Of a stretch of 32,533 bases of DNA, positions 22,629 through 30,571 are shown one piece after another. The notes under the pieces were generated by a model. The model made no database searches. It was not told the origin of the DNA and worked only from the letters and a program-made list of their open reading frames with translations. The DNA comes from Eubacterium sp. (lineage in GTDB: Bacteria > Bacillota_A > Clostridia > Lachnospirales > Lachnospiraceae): assembly GCA_023663915.1 (NCBI GenBank), contig JAMPGN010000016.1:1-32533 (forward strand). The letters are read 5' to 3'. The position numbers were made by a program, and so were the translations under genes. Position 1 is the stretch's first letter. Each line of letters opens with the position of its first letter.

Positions 22629-23513
22629 ATGTCGGTGATTGATTTTACAGGACTACCCAAAAAAAACAAAACCTATGCAGGAGCCAATGGAAGTAAAATC
22701 TGTGTGATTTATGAAGGAGAGCAGTATATGCTGAAATTCCCTCCGGTGCCAACAAAAAATAAGGAGATGAGTTATAGTAATAGTTGCTTTTCAGAATATT
22801 TGGGCTGTCAGATTTTTGAAAGTGTTAAAATTCCGGTACAGAAAACCATCCTTGGTAAATATAGGAGTAAGGATAAGGAAAAGATTGTAGTTGCATGTCA
22901 GGATTTTACGAAACCGGGCGTTACTTTACAGGATTTTGCTTCTTTAAAAAATCAGATGATCGATTCCGTTAGGAATGGCTACGGGACGGAATTGGATGAT
23001 ATTCTATATACGTTTGATGAGCAGACAGCGATAGATACCAAGGCTCTTACAGAACGTTTTTGGGATATGTTTATTGTAGATGCTTTTATTGGTAACTGGG
23101 ATCGACATAACGGCAACTGGGGATTCCTCTATGATACCCGAAGTGATATCATGAAACTTGCGCCTGTATTTGATTGTGGGAGCAGCCTTTATCCTCAAAT
23201 GGATGAAAAAATGATGAGGGATGTTTTAGCGGACTCAAACGAACGAAATTTGAGAATTTTTGAAGTGCCGACATCATCCATTATGTTACATGGTAAGAAA
23301 ATTAAATATTTTAATTTTATATCTTCCGGACAAAACGAGGGCTGCAACCAGGCTCTAAGGCGTATTGTTCCACGGATCAATATGACTGAGATTGAAAAAA
23401 TAGTGGAAGAGACTCCGTTTATCAGCGCTTTGCAGAAGGAATTTTATATCACAATGCTTTCGGATAGAAAAAAACGAATCCTAGATTATTCCTTGGATTT
23501 ATTTTCACTCTGA
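22629..23513 (+). CDS. HipA-like Ser/Thr kinase (CtkA-type, no N-terminal HipA domain)
   Basis: A 294-residue protein with the HipA-like kinase fold. Visible catalytic elements: ATP-binding K36 in YMLKFPP, the catalytic loop FIGNWDRHNGNWGF with D158 and N161/N163, and the metal-binding D182 in APVFDCGSSL. The N-terminal subdomain-1 of HipA is missing, as in CtkA-like short forms. HipA phosphorylates glutamyl-tRNA synthetase and causes dormancy; the target here is unknown. The ribosome site AAAGGA lies at the very end of the partner gene. A sigma-A-type promoter precedes the bicistron. No classical HipB (helix-turn-helix) gene is adjacent. Confidence 0.83.
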   Translation: MSVIDFTGLPKKNKTYAGANGSKICVIYEGEQYMLKFPPVPTKNKEMSYSNSCFSEYLGCQIFESVKIPVQKTILGKYRSKDKEKIVVACQDFTKPGVTLQDFASLKNQMIDSVRNGYGTELDDILYTFDEQTAIDTKALTERFWDMFIVDAFIGNWDRHNGNWGFLYDTRSDIMKLAPVFDCGSSLYPQMDEKMMRDVLADSNERNLRIFEVPTSSIMLHGKKIKYFNFISSGQNEGCNQALRRIVPRINMTEIEKIVEETPFISALQKEFYITMLSDRKKRILDYSLDLFSL

Positions 23514-23576
23514 ATAGCAAATAACAAAGTCTCAAATAATATCATATACCTTAGAAGCCGATTTTAGAGGACACCA

Positions 23577-24194
23577 TCATATCGACGAAATATACCCCAA
23601 CTGGATAGCCTTCGTAACGGCTTCCACCGTTGACGAAACCCCCAGCTTCTCAAAAATATGCTGCAAATGGTTCGATAAAGTTCTCTCACTCATATATAAC
23701 TCTGCCGCAATACTCTTTCTTTTCTTCCCGGAACTGATCAGGTGCAGAATCTTTTTCTCCATACTCGTCAGATCTTCAATCACCATATCGTCCGCATCCG
23801 ATGGGAAACAAGTATTGCCGTGGGAAATATGAATCAGCGCAGCAATCAGATCATCGGGGTTAATATTTTTACTTAGGAAACCGCTGATACCGATTTTTCT
23901 TGCCTCATGCCTATACACCGGCAGATCATACCCCGTAAGAATGACGATCCGCACCGTCGGGTTCTTCCGGTGCAGATCCGCCGCGATTTCCAGTCCGTCT
24001 ACATCACTGAAACTTCCCAGATGAATATCCATCAAAATAATATCTATGTTTTTATCAGAAAGTATTTGTCCTATATCCCGGATGTCCCGTGCTACATACA
24101 ACCGCTCGATTTCCGGATACTCGTCCAAAGCGACGGAAAGACTTTTTGCAAAAAGTTTATGGTCATCAACTAATAAAATATTGATAGGAAACAT
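23577..24194 (-). CDS. NarL/LuxR-type response regulator
   Basis: A 205-residue response regulator. The receiver has the acidic pair D10-D11, phosphoacceptor D56 in IILMDIHLG, T in VILTGYD and K in GFLSKNI. The C-terminal LuxR-type helix-turn-helix (about 140-200) reads LTSMEKKILHLISSGKKRK, then IAAELYMSERTLSNHLQHIF. Its start overlaps the kinase's end by 29 bases. The ribosome site AAGGAG directly touches the ATG, an unusually short spacing, suggesting translation depends on coupling to the kinase. It is the last gene of the ABC-kinase-regulator cluster and probably controls it. Confidence 0.93.
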   Translation of the reverse strand: MFPINILLVDDHKLFAKSLSVALDEYPEIERLYVARDIRDIGQILSDKNIDIILMDIHLGSFSDVDGLEIAADLHRKNPTVRIVILTGYDLPVYRHEARKIGISGFLSKNINPDDLIAALIHISHGNTCFPSDADDMVIEDLTSMEKKILHLISSGKKRKSIAAELYMSERTLSNHLQHIFEKLGVSSTVEAVTKAIQLGYISSI

Positions 24195-25734
24195 CTCCTT
24201 TCATGGGTATTACGATCTGTATGCAGACACCATGCGGTACGTTATCAAAAATATCCACCGCGCCGTCCATCGCATTTACCTGCTCCGTAACAGACGCAAT
24301 CCCTTTATGCCTTGTCCTGTCTGCGGATATCAGGCAGTCCGCCTCTGCTGTCCCATTATCCGCTACGCATAACTTAATCATATTGTCTTCCAATGCAAGG
24401 GTAATCTGTACCTTGCTGCCATCCGAATGCTTATATACATTTGTCAGCAGCTCCTTAATCAGCCGATAGACCAAAATATCATACGGCGTGACAATAAACA
24501 GAGTATCGGGACATTCAAACAATATCTCTATCTTCCGTTGAGGAAAAGACTGCGAAACGGCATCCATTAAATTCTGATAATTTTCCTTTATTGTCAGCTT
24601 TTTTAAAATAACAGGATGATAATCCTGCATCTGTCTGCGAATATTCCTATCCAAGCTCCTAAGCGTCTCCATAACAAGATCCTGTATATCCGGACGGTAT
24701 GTTTTCGGCATCATATTTTTAACGGAAAGAATGTCCTGAAGAATATCGTCATGAAGAAAATTGGCGAAATCCGTTTTCAGTTGTTCCTCTTTCTGTAGCT
24801 GCTGCAAGGCTGTATAATACCGGCTTTCTTTCACGATAACATCTTTGCCCTCTTTGATGGACCAACCCAAAATAATATTACACAAATAGATAAAAGAAAA
24901 CAACAAATTTACCGCGATACAAAGTTCTTTCCACGTCCCGCCCGCAAGCAGGATAACCGCCCCAAGAACCAAGAGCGATACAATCAGGATAAACATGGAT
25001 TGCCGCTTATTAAATATGGTAGAAAGAGGCGGACTGTTATGCTCTCTGACCACAATACCATGAATGCTTATGCCAAACAGAAGAATCGGTATATAACTCC
25101 CGAAATTAGACATATGATACGGAATTTCGATCGTAGTAAAATAGTAAATCGAAATTCCCGCTGCAATGACTGCGACAGAGATTGCAATACATTTCCATTC
25201 ACTTTTCAGAACATAAGATATTCTGTTCCAATGGCTGACAATAATCATCAGAAAACAAGCCCAGCTTATAAAAAGCTGTATCCCATATAATAGGGCATAT
25301 GCCCTTTCCGACACGCCAATGCCAATCAGCGCAACAGCGCAGGCTGTAAAAAGTATCTGATTGATCTCCTTCTGAAATCTATAGCCGCTCCCTTGAAAAA
25401 GGAAAATCAGGATAAACAAAATGGAGGCACACCATATGACCGGACTCAATATTTTAAAACCAAGCTGCACAACGGTACTCGTATCCATCAACAGCAACAT
25501 ATACCAGCCGTCCAATGCCAATAACCCACAGAATAATGAAATTGCTTTATTTTCCCTGATGTTACAAACACTGATATAAGTAATGTCAAACATCATAAGA
25601 GAAATAACTGACAATAATGTCATATTTTGAACGTCTATCTGCGCAGTATCACCAAAAATCTGACTCATATATAAAATTACGCAAATATAATTTATCCAAA
25701 ACAATAAGTTCTGCGTCTGATGATTGATTTTCAT
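24166..25734 (-). CDS. Membrane sensor histidine kinase (NarX/DesK type, HisKA_3)
   Basis: A 522-residue sensor kinase, partner of the NarL-type regulator. The start is ATG 25734, with GAGG 5 bases upstream; a GTG two codons earlier overlaps that site. The N-terminal ~290 residues hold roughly eight or nine membrane helices with no sizeable outer domain, so sensing is likely intramembrane. The phosphoacceptor is H328 in FLHDDILQDI, the HisKA_3 form. The ATPase domain shows N432 in LLTNVYKHSDG and D459-x-G461 in VADNGTA, and the closing GIASVTEQVNAMDG. The BceAB-like transporter genes lie directly upstream on the same strand. Confidence 0.92.
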   Translation of the reverse strand: MKINHQTQNLLFWINYICVILYMSQIFGDTAQIDVQNMTLLSVISLMMFDITYISVCNIRENKAISLFCGLLALDGWYMLLLMDTSTVVQLGFKILSPVIWCASILFILIFLFQGSGYRFQKEINQILFTACAVALIGIGVSERAYALLYGIQLFISWACFLMIIVSHWNRISYVLKSEWKCIAISVAVIAAGISIYYFTTIEIPYHMSNFGSYIPILLFGISIHGIVVREHNSPPLSTIFNKRQSMFILIVSLLVLGAVILLAGGTWKELCIAVNLLFSFIYLCNIILGWSIKEGKDVIVKESRYYTALQQLQKEEQLKTDFANFLHDDILQDILSVKNMMPKTYRPDIQDLVMETLRSLDRNIRRQMQDYHPVILKKLTIKENYQNLMDAVSQSFPQRKIEILFECPDTLFIVTPYDILVYRLIKELLTNVYKHSDGSKVQITLALEDNMIKLCVADNGTAEADCLISADRTRHKGIASVTEQVNAMDGAVDIFDNVPHGVCIQIVIPMKGDVSYQYFIS

Positions 25735-25810
25735 AACCACCTCTTCCTTTATGCCGGTTCTGTGAGAACAGCTTGCCTCTGCTGCAAGTTTCCATCGGCT
25801 TTTATAATTG

Positions 25811-27802
25811 CTATTTAAATACTATTCTACAGCAGGTATAAACCGTAATCCAATAATAAACCAGATAAATCGCCGCAGTCAAAGCGACCGCAACCAGCGT
25901 AGGAATATACAATGACAAAGCATTCCCAAGCAGGTTCTGCATAAGTCCTGTTTTATAAACGATCGTCGCAAATACACAGTCTACGAAACCAAACAGAAAC
26001 GGAATACCAAAAAACGGAAAAACCTGCTTTCTGATAATTCTCTTGATTCTCCTGTCGGAATATCCCATCTTGCCTAGAATTTCGTAATCCGCCTTGGAAT
26101 CCGAAATCGAAGAAAGATTGTTAAAATATAAAATACTCCCCGTTGCGATAAAAAATAAGACAACCAAAAAACCGATCAGCAGAAAAGTAGAACTGTTTAG
26201 GAAAAACAACTCATTTATCCTGTGTGTCTGTCCCTGCAGATAGGGAGTATCGTCAAGCAATTCGCGCAATTCTTCAAATAAACCATCCTGCCCTCCAAGC
26301 GTCTCTCCATTGATACTCAGAATACTGGTTTCGGGTATCTGATTTTGTCTTATTTGTTCATATATAGGATCGCTGACAACCAGTGTCCCTACACTGTTTG
26401 CAAAAGAGATGGGATTTTCAAGCGTCGCCTTTTTCACGACAACCGGTAATCTCTCCTCACCGATCTCCAGACAGTAAGCTTTACCCGCTTCGTCAATACC
26501 GGGCTGGTATTTTACAAGAATGCATTCTTTATCTTCCAATCCGGATAACTGGTCTATCACCTTCTGCCTTTGCTGCGCCTGTAAAAGAGAAATATACTGC
26601 GAATAGGAAATACACTCAAACCCTTCCTTTCTTAATGATTTCTCATTCCCGTCTTTAGAAGCTCCGACACTATATTCTGCAGGAAGATTGCCGGACGGCG
26701 ACGTCACTTTATAGATATCCGTCTGCGTATAAATGACTTCCTGTTCGGGCACATATTTCCCGATAAGTTCTTTGACCTCAGCGACCTGTCTTTCATTTTC
26801 CACTCGAAATTCCAACTCCGACGGCGTTATCCGGTACACAGCCGCAATCGGATAATAAACCGACAACGCCATAATGCTTGACACAGTCAGACTCATTGCT
26901 GACAGCAAAGTAAGCATAATCAAAGTTGTTGCATTGGAACGGATACGATAAATAAAATTCGGAGTCGTAACAATTCTGGTTCCGGTATAAAAACTCCGCT
27001 TATTTTCTTTGCTGATCTCCATAATATAAGGAAGAAACGCCCCGATAAACAAGATTGTCCCCAGCATGACCAGAATTGCCGTCAAGATGCCGACCAAATA
27101 AAATCCAATGGAAAACCAGACGGACTTTCTCCCTCTGAGAATATCCAATGCCAATCCATAACCGCATAATATCATAAAAAATCCGACTAAGGCAGGAATA
27201 GAATGAAGTTCCATATTCTTTTCAGCCTTTTTCTCAAAACGTATCAGATTCATAAGAGAAGTCCGGAATAGAAAAATACTGTTTGAGATACACATGGCGA
27301 AAACCACTAACAGAACAAACCCGATTGTTCTCTTTACCGCCTTTTTATCAAGAAACGGTATTTGTGAACGATCTACGGAAAGTTTCAATAAACCGGTAAT
27401 TCCCATGATAATACCCCGATGTGCAACCGATCCCAAAATAAGCCCGACACATAAAGCGCCACAACAGATTAAAATATTTTCCAGAACTAGCAATAATAGT
27501 ATGCTGCTTTTCCGATATCCTAGCAGCGCATAAATGCCCAGTTCCTTTGTGCGCCGCCTTAGAAAAAAGCGATTAGAATAAGACATAAAAAAAATGACGA
27601 ATACCATCAAAAATACCGAAACAATATTACACATGGATTCCACACGCCCCTTTGCGGATATCTGGTCAAGCAGCGCACGGTTCATGGAAAACAGTGTAAA
27701 CGCAAAAAAAATGGTGATGACGAGTGCCACAGAAAACAGATACAGTGCATAAAATGCAAAGTTTTTTATCAGATTTTTAAATGCCATTTTTAAAGTATTC
27801 AT
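25811..27802 (-). CDS. BceB-like FtsX-family ABC permease
   Basis: A 663-residue permease of the antimicrobial-peptide sensing and resistance type. It starts LKMAFKNLIKNFAFYALYLF, typical of BceB/PsdB proteins; membrane helices come in pairs up to about residue 330, with FFLRRRTKELGIYALLGYRKS as the ATPase-contact loop. A large extracellular domain (about 335-540) follows, and the C-terminal FtsX block (545-663) includes DYEILGKMGYSDRRIKRII. The start at 27802 has AGGAG just upstream and follows the ATPase stop by 7 bases; the 21-codon extension overlaps the ATPase gene. Such systems usually remove lantibiotics or bacitracin-like compounds from lipid II cycle intermediates. The actual drug is unknown. 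Confidence 0.9.
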   Translation of the reverse strand: MNTLKMAFKNLIKNFAFYALYLFSVALVITIFFAFTLFSMNRALLDQISAKGRVESMCNIVSVFLMVFVIFFMSYSNRFFLRRRTKELGIYALLGYRKSSILLLLVLENILICCGALCVGLILGSVAHRGIIMGITGLLKLSVDRSQIPFLDKKAVKRTIGFVLLVVFAMCISNSIFLFRTSLMNLIRFEKKAEKNMELHSIPALVGFFMILCGYGLALDILRGRKSVWFSIGFYLVGILTAILVMLGTILFIGAFLPYIMEISKENKRSFYTGTRIVTTPNFIYRIRSNATTLIMLTLLSAMSLTVSSIMALSVYYPIAAVYRITPSELEFRVENERQVAEVKELIGKYVPEQEVIYTQTDIYKVTSPSGNLPAEYSVGASKDGNEKSLRKEGFECISYSQYISLLQAQQRQKVIDQLSGLEDKECILVKYQPGIDEAGKAYCLEIGEERLPVVVKKATLENPISFANSVGTLVVSDPIYEQIRQNQIPETSILSINGETLGGQDGLFEELRELLDDTPYLQGQTHRINELFFLNSSTFLLIGFLVVLFFIATGSILYFNNLSSISDSKADYEILGKMGYSDRRIKRIIRKQVFPFFGIPFLFGFVDCVFATIVYKTGLMQNLLGNALSLYIPTLVAVALTAAIYLVYYWITVYTCCRIVFK

Positions 27803-27809
27803 TCTTCTC

Positions 27810-28574
27810 CTACCTTTCTGTGTCCAATTTTGCAATTTCCGCCATAATGGATTCATAAAAATCATGCCTGTTTCCGTTTTGTTTCAGAAGTTCTTCCATA
27901 ATTTGTCCGTCCTTGAAAACCAAAATGCGATCCGTAAAACTTGCAGCATAAGCATCATGCGTAACCATCAATATCGTAGTGCATAGATCTTGATTTGCCG
28001 CCTGTAACGTCTTCAACAGTTCAGTCGCGGAACTTGAATCCAGAGCGCCGGTCGGCTCGTCCGCAAACAAAATACTCGGTTGCTTCACAATAGCCCTTGC
28101 CGCAGAAGCCCTTTGCCGTTGACCGCCGGACAACTCATTCGGATATTTGTCAAGCTGTGATGCGATACCGAATTTTTCCGCTAGATTATGCACACTGTTT
28201 TCAATTTTTTTTGGCGACAATTTTTGAAGCGTCAGCGGGACGGAAATATTTTTGCGGATCGTAAGACTGTCAAGCAGAAAATATTCTTGAAAAATAAATC
28301 CCAGATTGTCCCTGCGAAAATCAGCGGCTCTTCTGCTTTTTAGTTTCTTAAGATTCACGCCATTGATCCATATCTCTCCACTTGACGGAACATCAATGGT
28401 GGACAGAACATTAAGCAGGGTTGTCTTCCCCGAACCAGATGCACCCATAATACCGATAAACTCACCCGCATCAACGGAGAAAGATACCTTTTTCAAACTT
28501 GGATGCTTCGCCTTTTCATAAGTTTTCGTCACCTCATTTGCTACTAAAATTTTTTCTTCTGATAATGCAATCAT
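27810..28574 (-). CDS. BceA-like ABC transporter ATPase
   Basis: A 254-residue ATPase for the BceB-like permease. Walker A is GASGSGKTTLL near residue 44, the Q-loop GFIFQEYFLL, the signature LSGGQRQRASAARAI, Walker B SILFADEPTGALDS, and the H-loop VTHDAYAA. AAAGGAG is 9 bases before the ATG. It is the first gene of a four-gene cluster (ATPase, permease, kinase, regulator). A 13-bp inverted repeat lies about 55-100 bases upstream and may be the regulator's binding site. Confidence 0.94.
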   Translation of the reverse strand: MIALSEEKILVANEVTKTYEKAKHPSLKKVSFSVDAGEFIGIMGASGSGKTTLLNVLSTIDVPSSGEIWINGVNLKKLKSRRAADFRRDNLGFIFQEYFLLDSLTIRKNISVPLTLQKLSPKKIENSVHNLAEKFGIASQLDKYPNELSGGQRQRASAARAIVKQPSILFADEPTGALDSSSATELLKTLQAANQDLCTTILMVTHDAYAASFTDRILVFKDGQIMEELLKQNGNRHDFYESIMAEIAKLDTER

Positions 28575-28627
28575 TTTGCCAATCTCCTTTCGCTATGCTG
28601 ATTCCATTTTATTAAGAGGAAAAATAA

Positions 28628-28676
28628 AATGAATGAGTAAATCCGGCAATTTTTTTGCGCGAATTACTCATTCATT
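28628..28676. promoter_or_regulatory. Perfect 13-bp inverted repeat in a divergent promoter region
   Basis: AATGAATGAGTAA (28628-28640) and TTACTCATTCATT (28664-28676) are exact inverted copies with a 23-base spacer containing a T-run. The element lies between the BceA-like gene (minus strand) and a 47-residue membrane ORF (plus strand). A weak plus-strand TATAAT (28701-28706 region) follows. It is a good candidate operator for the NarL-type regulator, or a hairpin in a transcript. Confidence 0.55.
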
Positions 28677-28744
28677 CAAAAATTCTGACTGTTATGATTA
28701 TAATAGTTATTCTAATAACTGCTTATACGAAAGGAGAATTTATT

Positions 28745-28888
28745 ATGGAAGACAAAAAGTGGATCGGCGCATGTGCACTCATACTATTTGGAGTTGTGAT
28801 AGGATTCAGCTATAAAAGCATCATTGGAAAAAATTACACACTCCATTTGCCGGACTTGGAAAAAGTAGCGGATAGGATCGCTACTTAA
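28745..28888 (+). CDS. Small single-pass membrane protein, 47 residues
   Basis: Begins MEDKKWIGACALILFGVVIG, with one membrane helix (about 7-25) and then a short polar tail, IIGKNYTLHLPDLEKVADRI. AAAGGAG is 8 bases before the ATG at 28745, strong support for such a small gene. A longer in-frame reading from 28655 lies partly in the inverted repeat and lacks a ribosome site. It is divergent from the BceA-like operon, sharing its control region, and its last 8 bases overlap the end of the convergent ABC-2 permease gene. It could be a small accessory or regulatory peptide of one of the transporters; no family is recognised. Confidence 0.62.
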   Translation: MEDKKWIGACALILFGVVIGFSYKSIIGKNYTLHLPDLEKVADRIAT

Positions 28889-29651
28889 CCACCCGCCTAT
28901 CCCGATACTGTGCATACAGCATCAAAATCCCCGCAACAGCGCCGAAGAAGAGGAAGGACTGGATAAACGGCATGAAATTATAAGAGCCGCCCTGCCAGAA
29001 ATCCGCAAAATCATTACTGATGTACGTCATAGGCAGTGTTGACGCTACTTTCTGTAATGCCTTCGGTAGCTGCTCCGTGGATATCCCCATCATCCCGGTC
29101 AACATCATTAAGATAAAATAGACCATCATGATAATCCCGAAAGTAATGCTGAATTTACGGAAAATATTGGCAATCGAATGCGCAATCACTAACAGTATCG
29201 CTCCGATTAAGTACAAGGATACCATCAGCCAGATTACCGATGAAAATGCCGGTTTTGGAATATCCATGGTAAATGCCTGAAAAACAACATAAATGATAAA
29301 TGCGATTGTCATAAAAATTATATGCGCGATAATCTTTGCCGCCAGCAGACTTCTCTCATGAAAACCAAAAAGCCGCATCCGCAAGGGAACTTCATTCTCC
29401 ACTTCCTGCGCATAGATCGCGCCATATCCGATAAACATGATGGACATCGGAATAATTAATATCATACTGAGCGTGATGGAAACCATGACATTCTGCCGCA
29501 TCGGTTCGGGCACTTGGCTGCCGATCGTCCTTGAAAAGAGCATCGCCATCATATTCGGAAACACAATTCCGAAAAAATGTGGCATAAAATTGCCATTGAT
29601 ATTCCTCAGTTCATAGAAAACCATATTCAGATTACATTTTTTCTTATTCAT
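28881..29651 (-). CDS. ABC-2-type transporter permease
   Basis: A 256-residue membrane protein with six helices in the ABC-2 pattern: one near residues 22-40, then about 58-80, 105-128, 140-165, 170-195 and 225-245. The cytoplasmic segment NEVPLRMRLFGFHERSLLAAK is typical of drug- or bacteriocin-immunity permeases. The start at 29651 has AAAAGGAG 7 bases upstream. The ATPase gene ends 47 bases before it. It is the last gene of a regulator-kinase-ATPase-permease operon. Confidence 0.87.
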   Translation of the reverse strand: MNKKKCNLNMVFYELRNINGNFMPHFFGIVFPNMMAMLFSRTIGSQVPEPMRQNVMVSITLSMILIIPMSIMFIGYGAIYAQEVENEVPLRMRLFGFHERSLLAAKIIAHIIFMTIAFIIYVVFQAFTMDIPKPAFSSVIWLMVSLYLIGAILLVIAHSIANIFRKFSITFGIIMMVYFILMMLTGMMGISTEQLPKALQKVASTLPMTYISNDFADFWQGGSYNFMPFIQSFLFFGAVAGILMLYAQYRDRRVVK

Positions 29652-29698
29652 GATAATTCTCCTTTTCCGTTCGTCTTTGTCCATGCAGAAAATGAACT

Positions 29699-30571
29699 TC
29701 ACCCTGCACTTGCATAGAACTGCTCGCGCGCGTTGATTGACATCATCTCGATATCCGAATTGCTTCTCTTAAAATTCACATTATGATCTACCAGAAGCGA
29801 CAGCAGTCTTCTTTCTTCTTCCTGATCGCGGCATGACAAGGCAAGCAGATGAGCGGGAGATTTCAAGGTACGGAAGCCTTTTGCCAGTTCTCTATTTGTC
29901 TCATTATTATCCAGAATAAAAATCACATTTCCGCAGTAGGTCTTGAACAGTTCTTCTTTTTTCCCATAAGCAATGACTTTTCCCTGATCCAGCAATAGTA
30001 TCTTATCCGCTAACTGCTCCAATTCCTCATAATAGTGGGAGACGATAATCAGCGAATCCTTTTTATCCCGGTACCATTCCACTAACTTTTCCATCAGCTT
30101 TTGTCTTGTCTCAAAATCCAGTCCCGATGTGACTTCATCATAAAAAGTCAGTTCCGCCTTCTGCATCATAATCATGATGATCGTAAATTTCTGTTTCTGC
30201 CCGCCCGAAAGAGCTTTATATCTTTTGGACAGACATTCTTCAAACTCAAAGAAACCGATCAATTCCTGTAGTCCTTTGTTTTCCTTGATTTTCGTATTTA
30301 GGATCATTTCCATAATGCGTCTTACCGGCATTGTGGTCACATAAGCATTAGTCTGCATATGCGCCGCCATCTGCTCCGGCTTTAATTTTGTCACGATCCT
30401 GCCCTCATAATCTGCTAATCCCAGAATCGCCTTGACGAGAGTCGTCTTGCCTGCGCCGTTCGAGCCGATCACCCCGATCCGCTCCCCTTCCTCAAAACAG
30501 AGCGGGCTGCTGATCTGCAACGCCGTCTGGCTTCCGTATTTTACCCGTAGTTGTTTGATCGTCAATAACAT
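29699..30571 (-). CDS. ABC transporter ATPase (CcmA-like), partner of the ABC-2 permease
   Basis: A 290-residue ATPase. Walker A is GSNGAGKTTLVKAI near residue 36, the signature LSGGQKQKFTIIMIMM, Walker B AELTFYDEVTSGLD (a variant with DEVTSGLD in place of DEPTSGLD), and the H-loop VSHYYEE. A C-terminal ~70-residue extension is typical of export ATPases of this class. The start at 30571 is chosen for AGAGGT about 6 bases upstream and overlaps the kinase's end by 10 bases, so translation is coupled. Confidence 0.92.
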   Translation of the reverse strand: MLLTIKQLRVKYGSQTALQISSPLCFEEGERIGVIGSNGAGKTTLVKAILGLADYEGRIVTKLKPEQMAAHMQTNAYVTTMPVRRIMEMILNTKIKENKGLQELIGFFEFEECLSKRYKALSGGQKQKFTIIMIMMQKAELTFYDEVTSGLDFETRQKLMEKLVEWYRDKKDSLIIVSHYYEELEQLADKILLLDQGKVIAYGKKEELFKTYCGNVIFILDNNETNRELAKGFRTLKSPAHLLALSCRDQEEERRLLSLLVDHNVNFKRSNSDIEMMSINAREQFYASAG

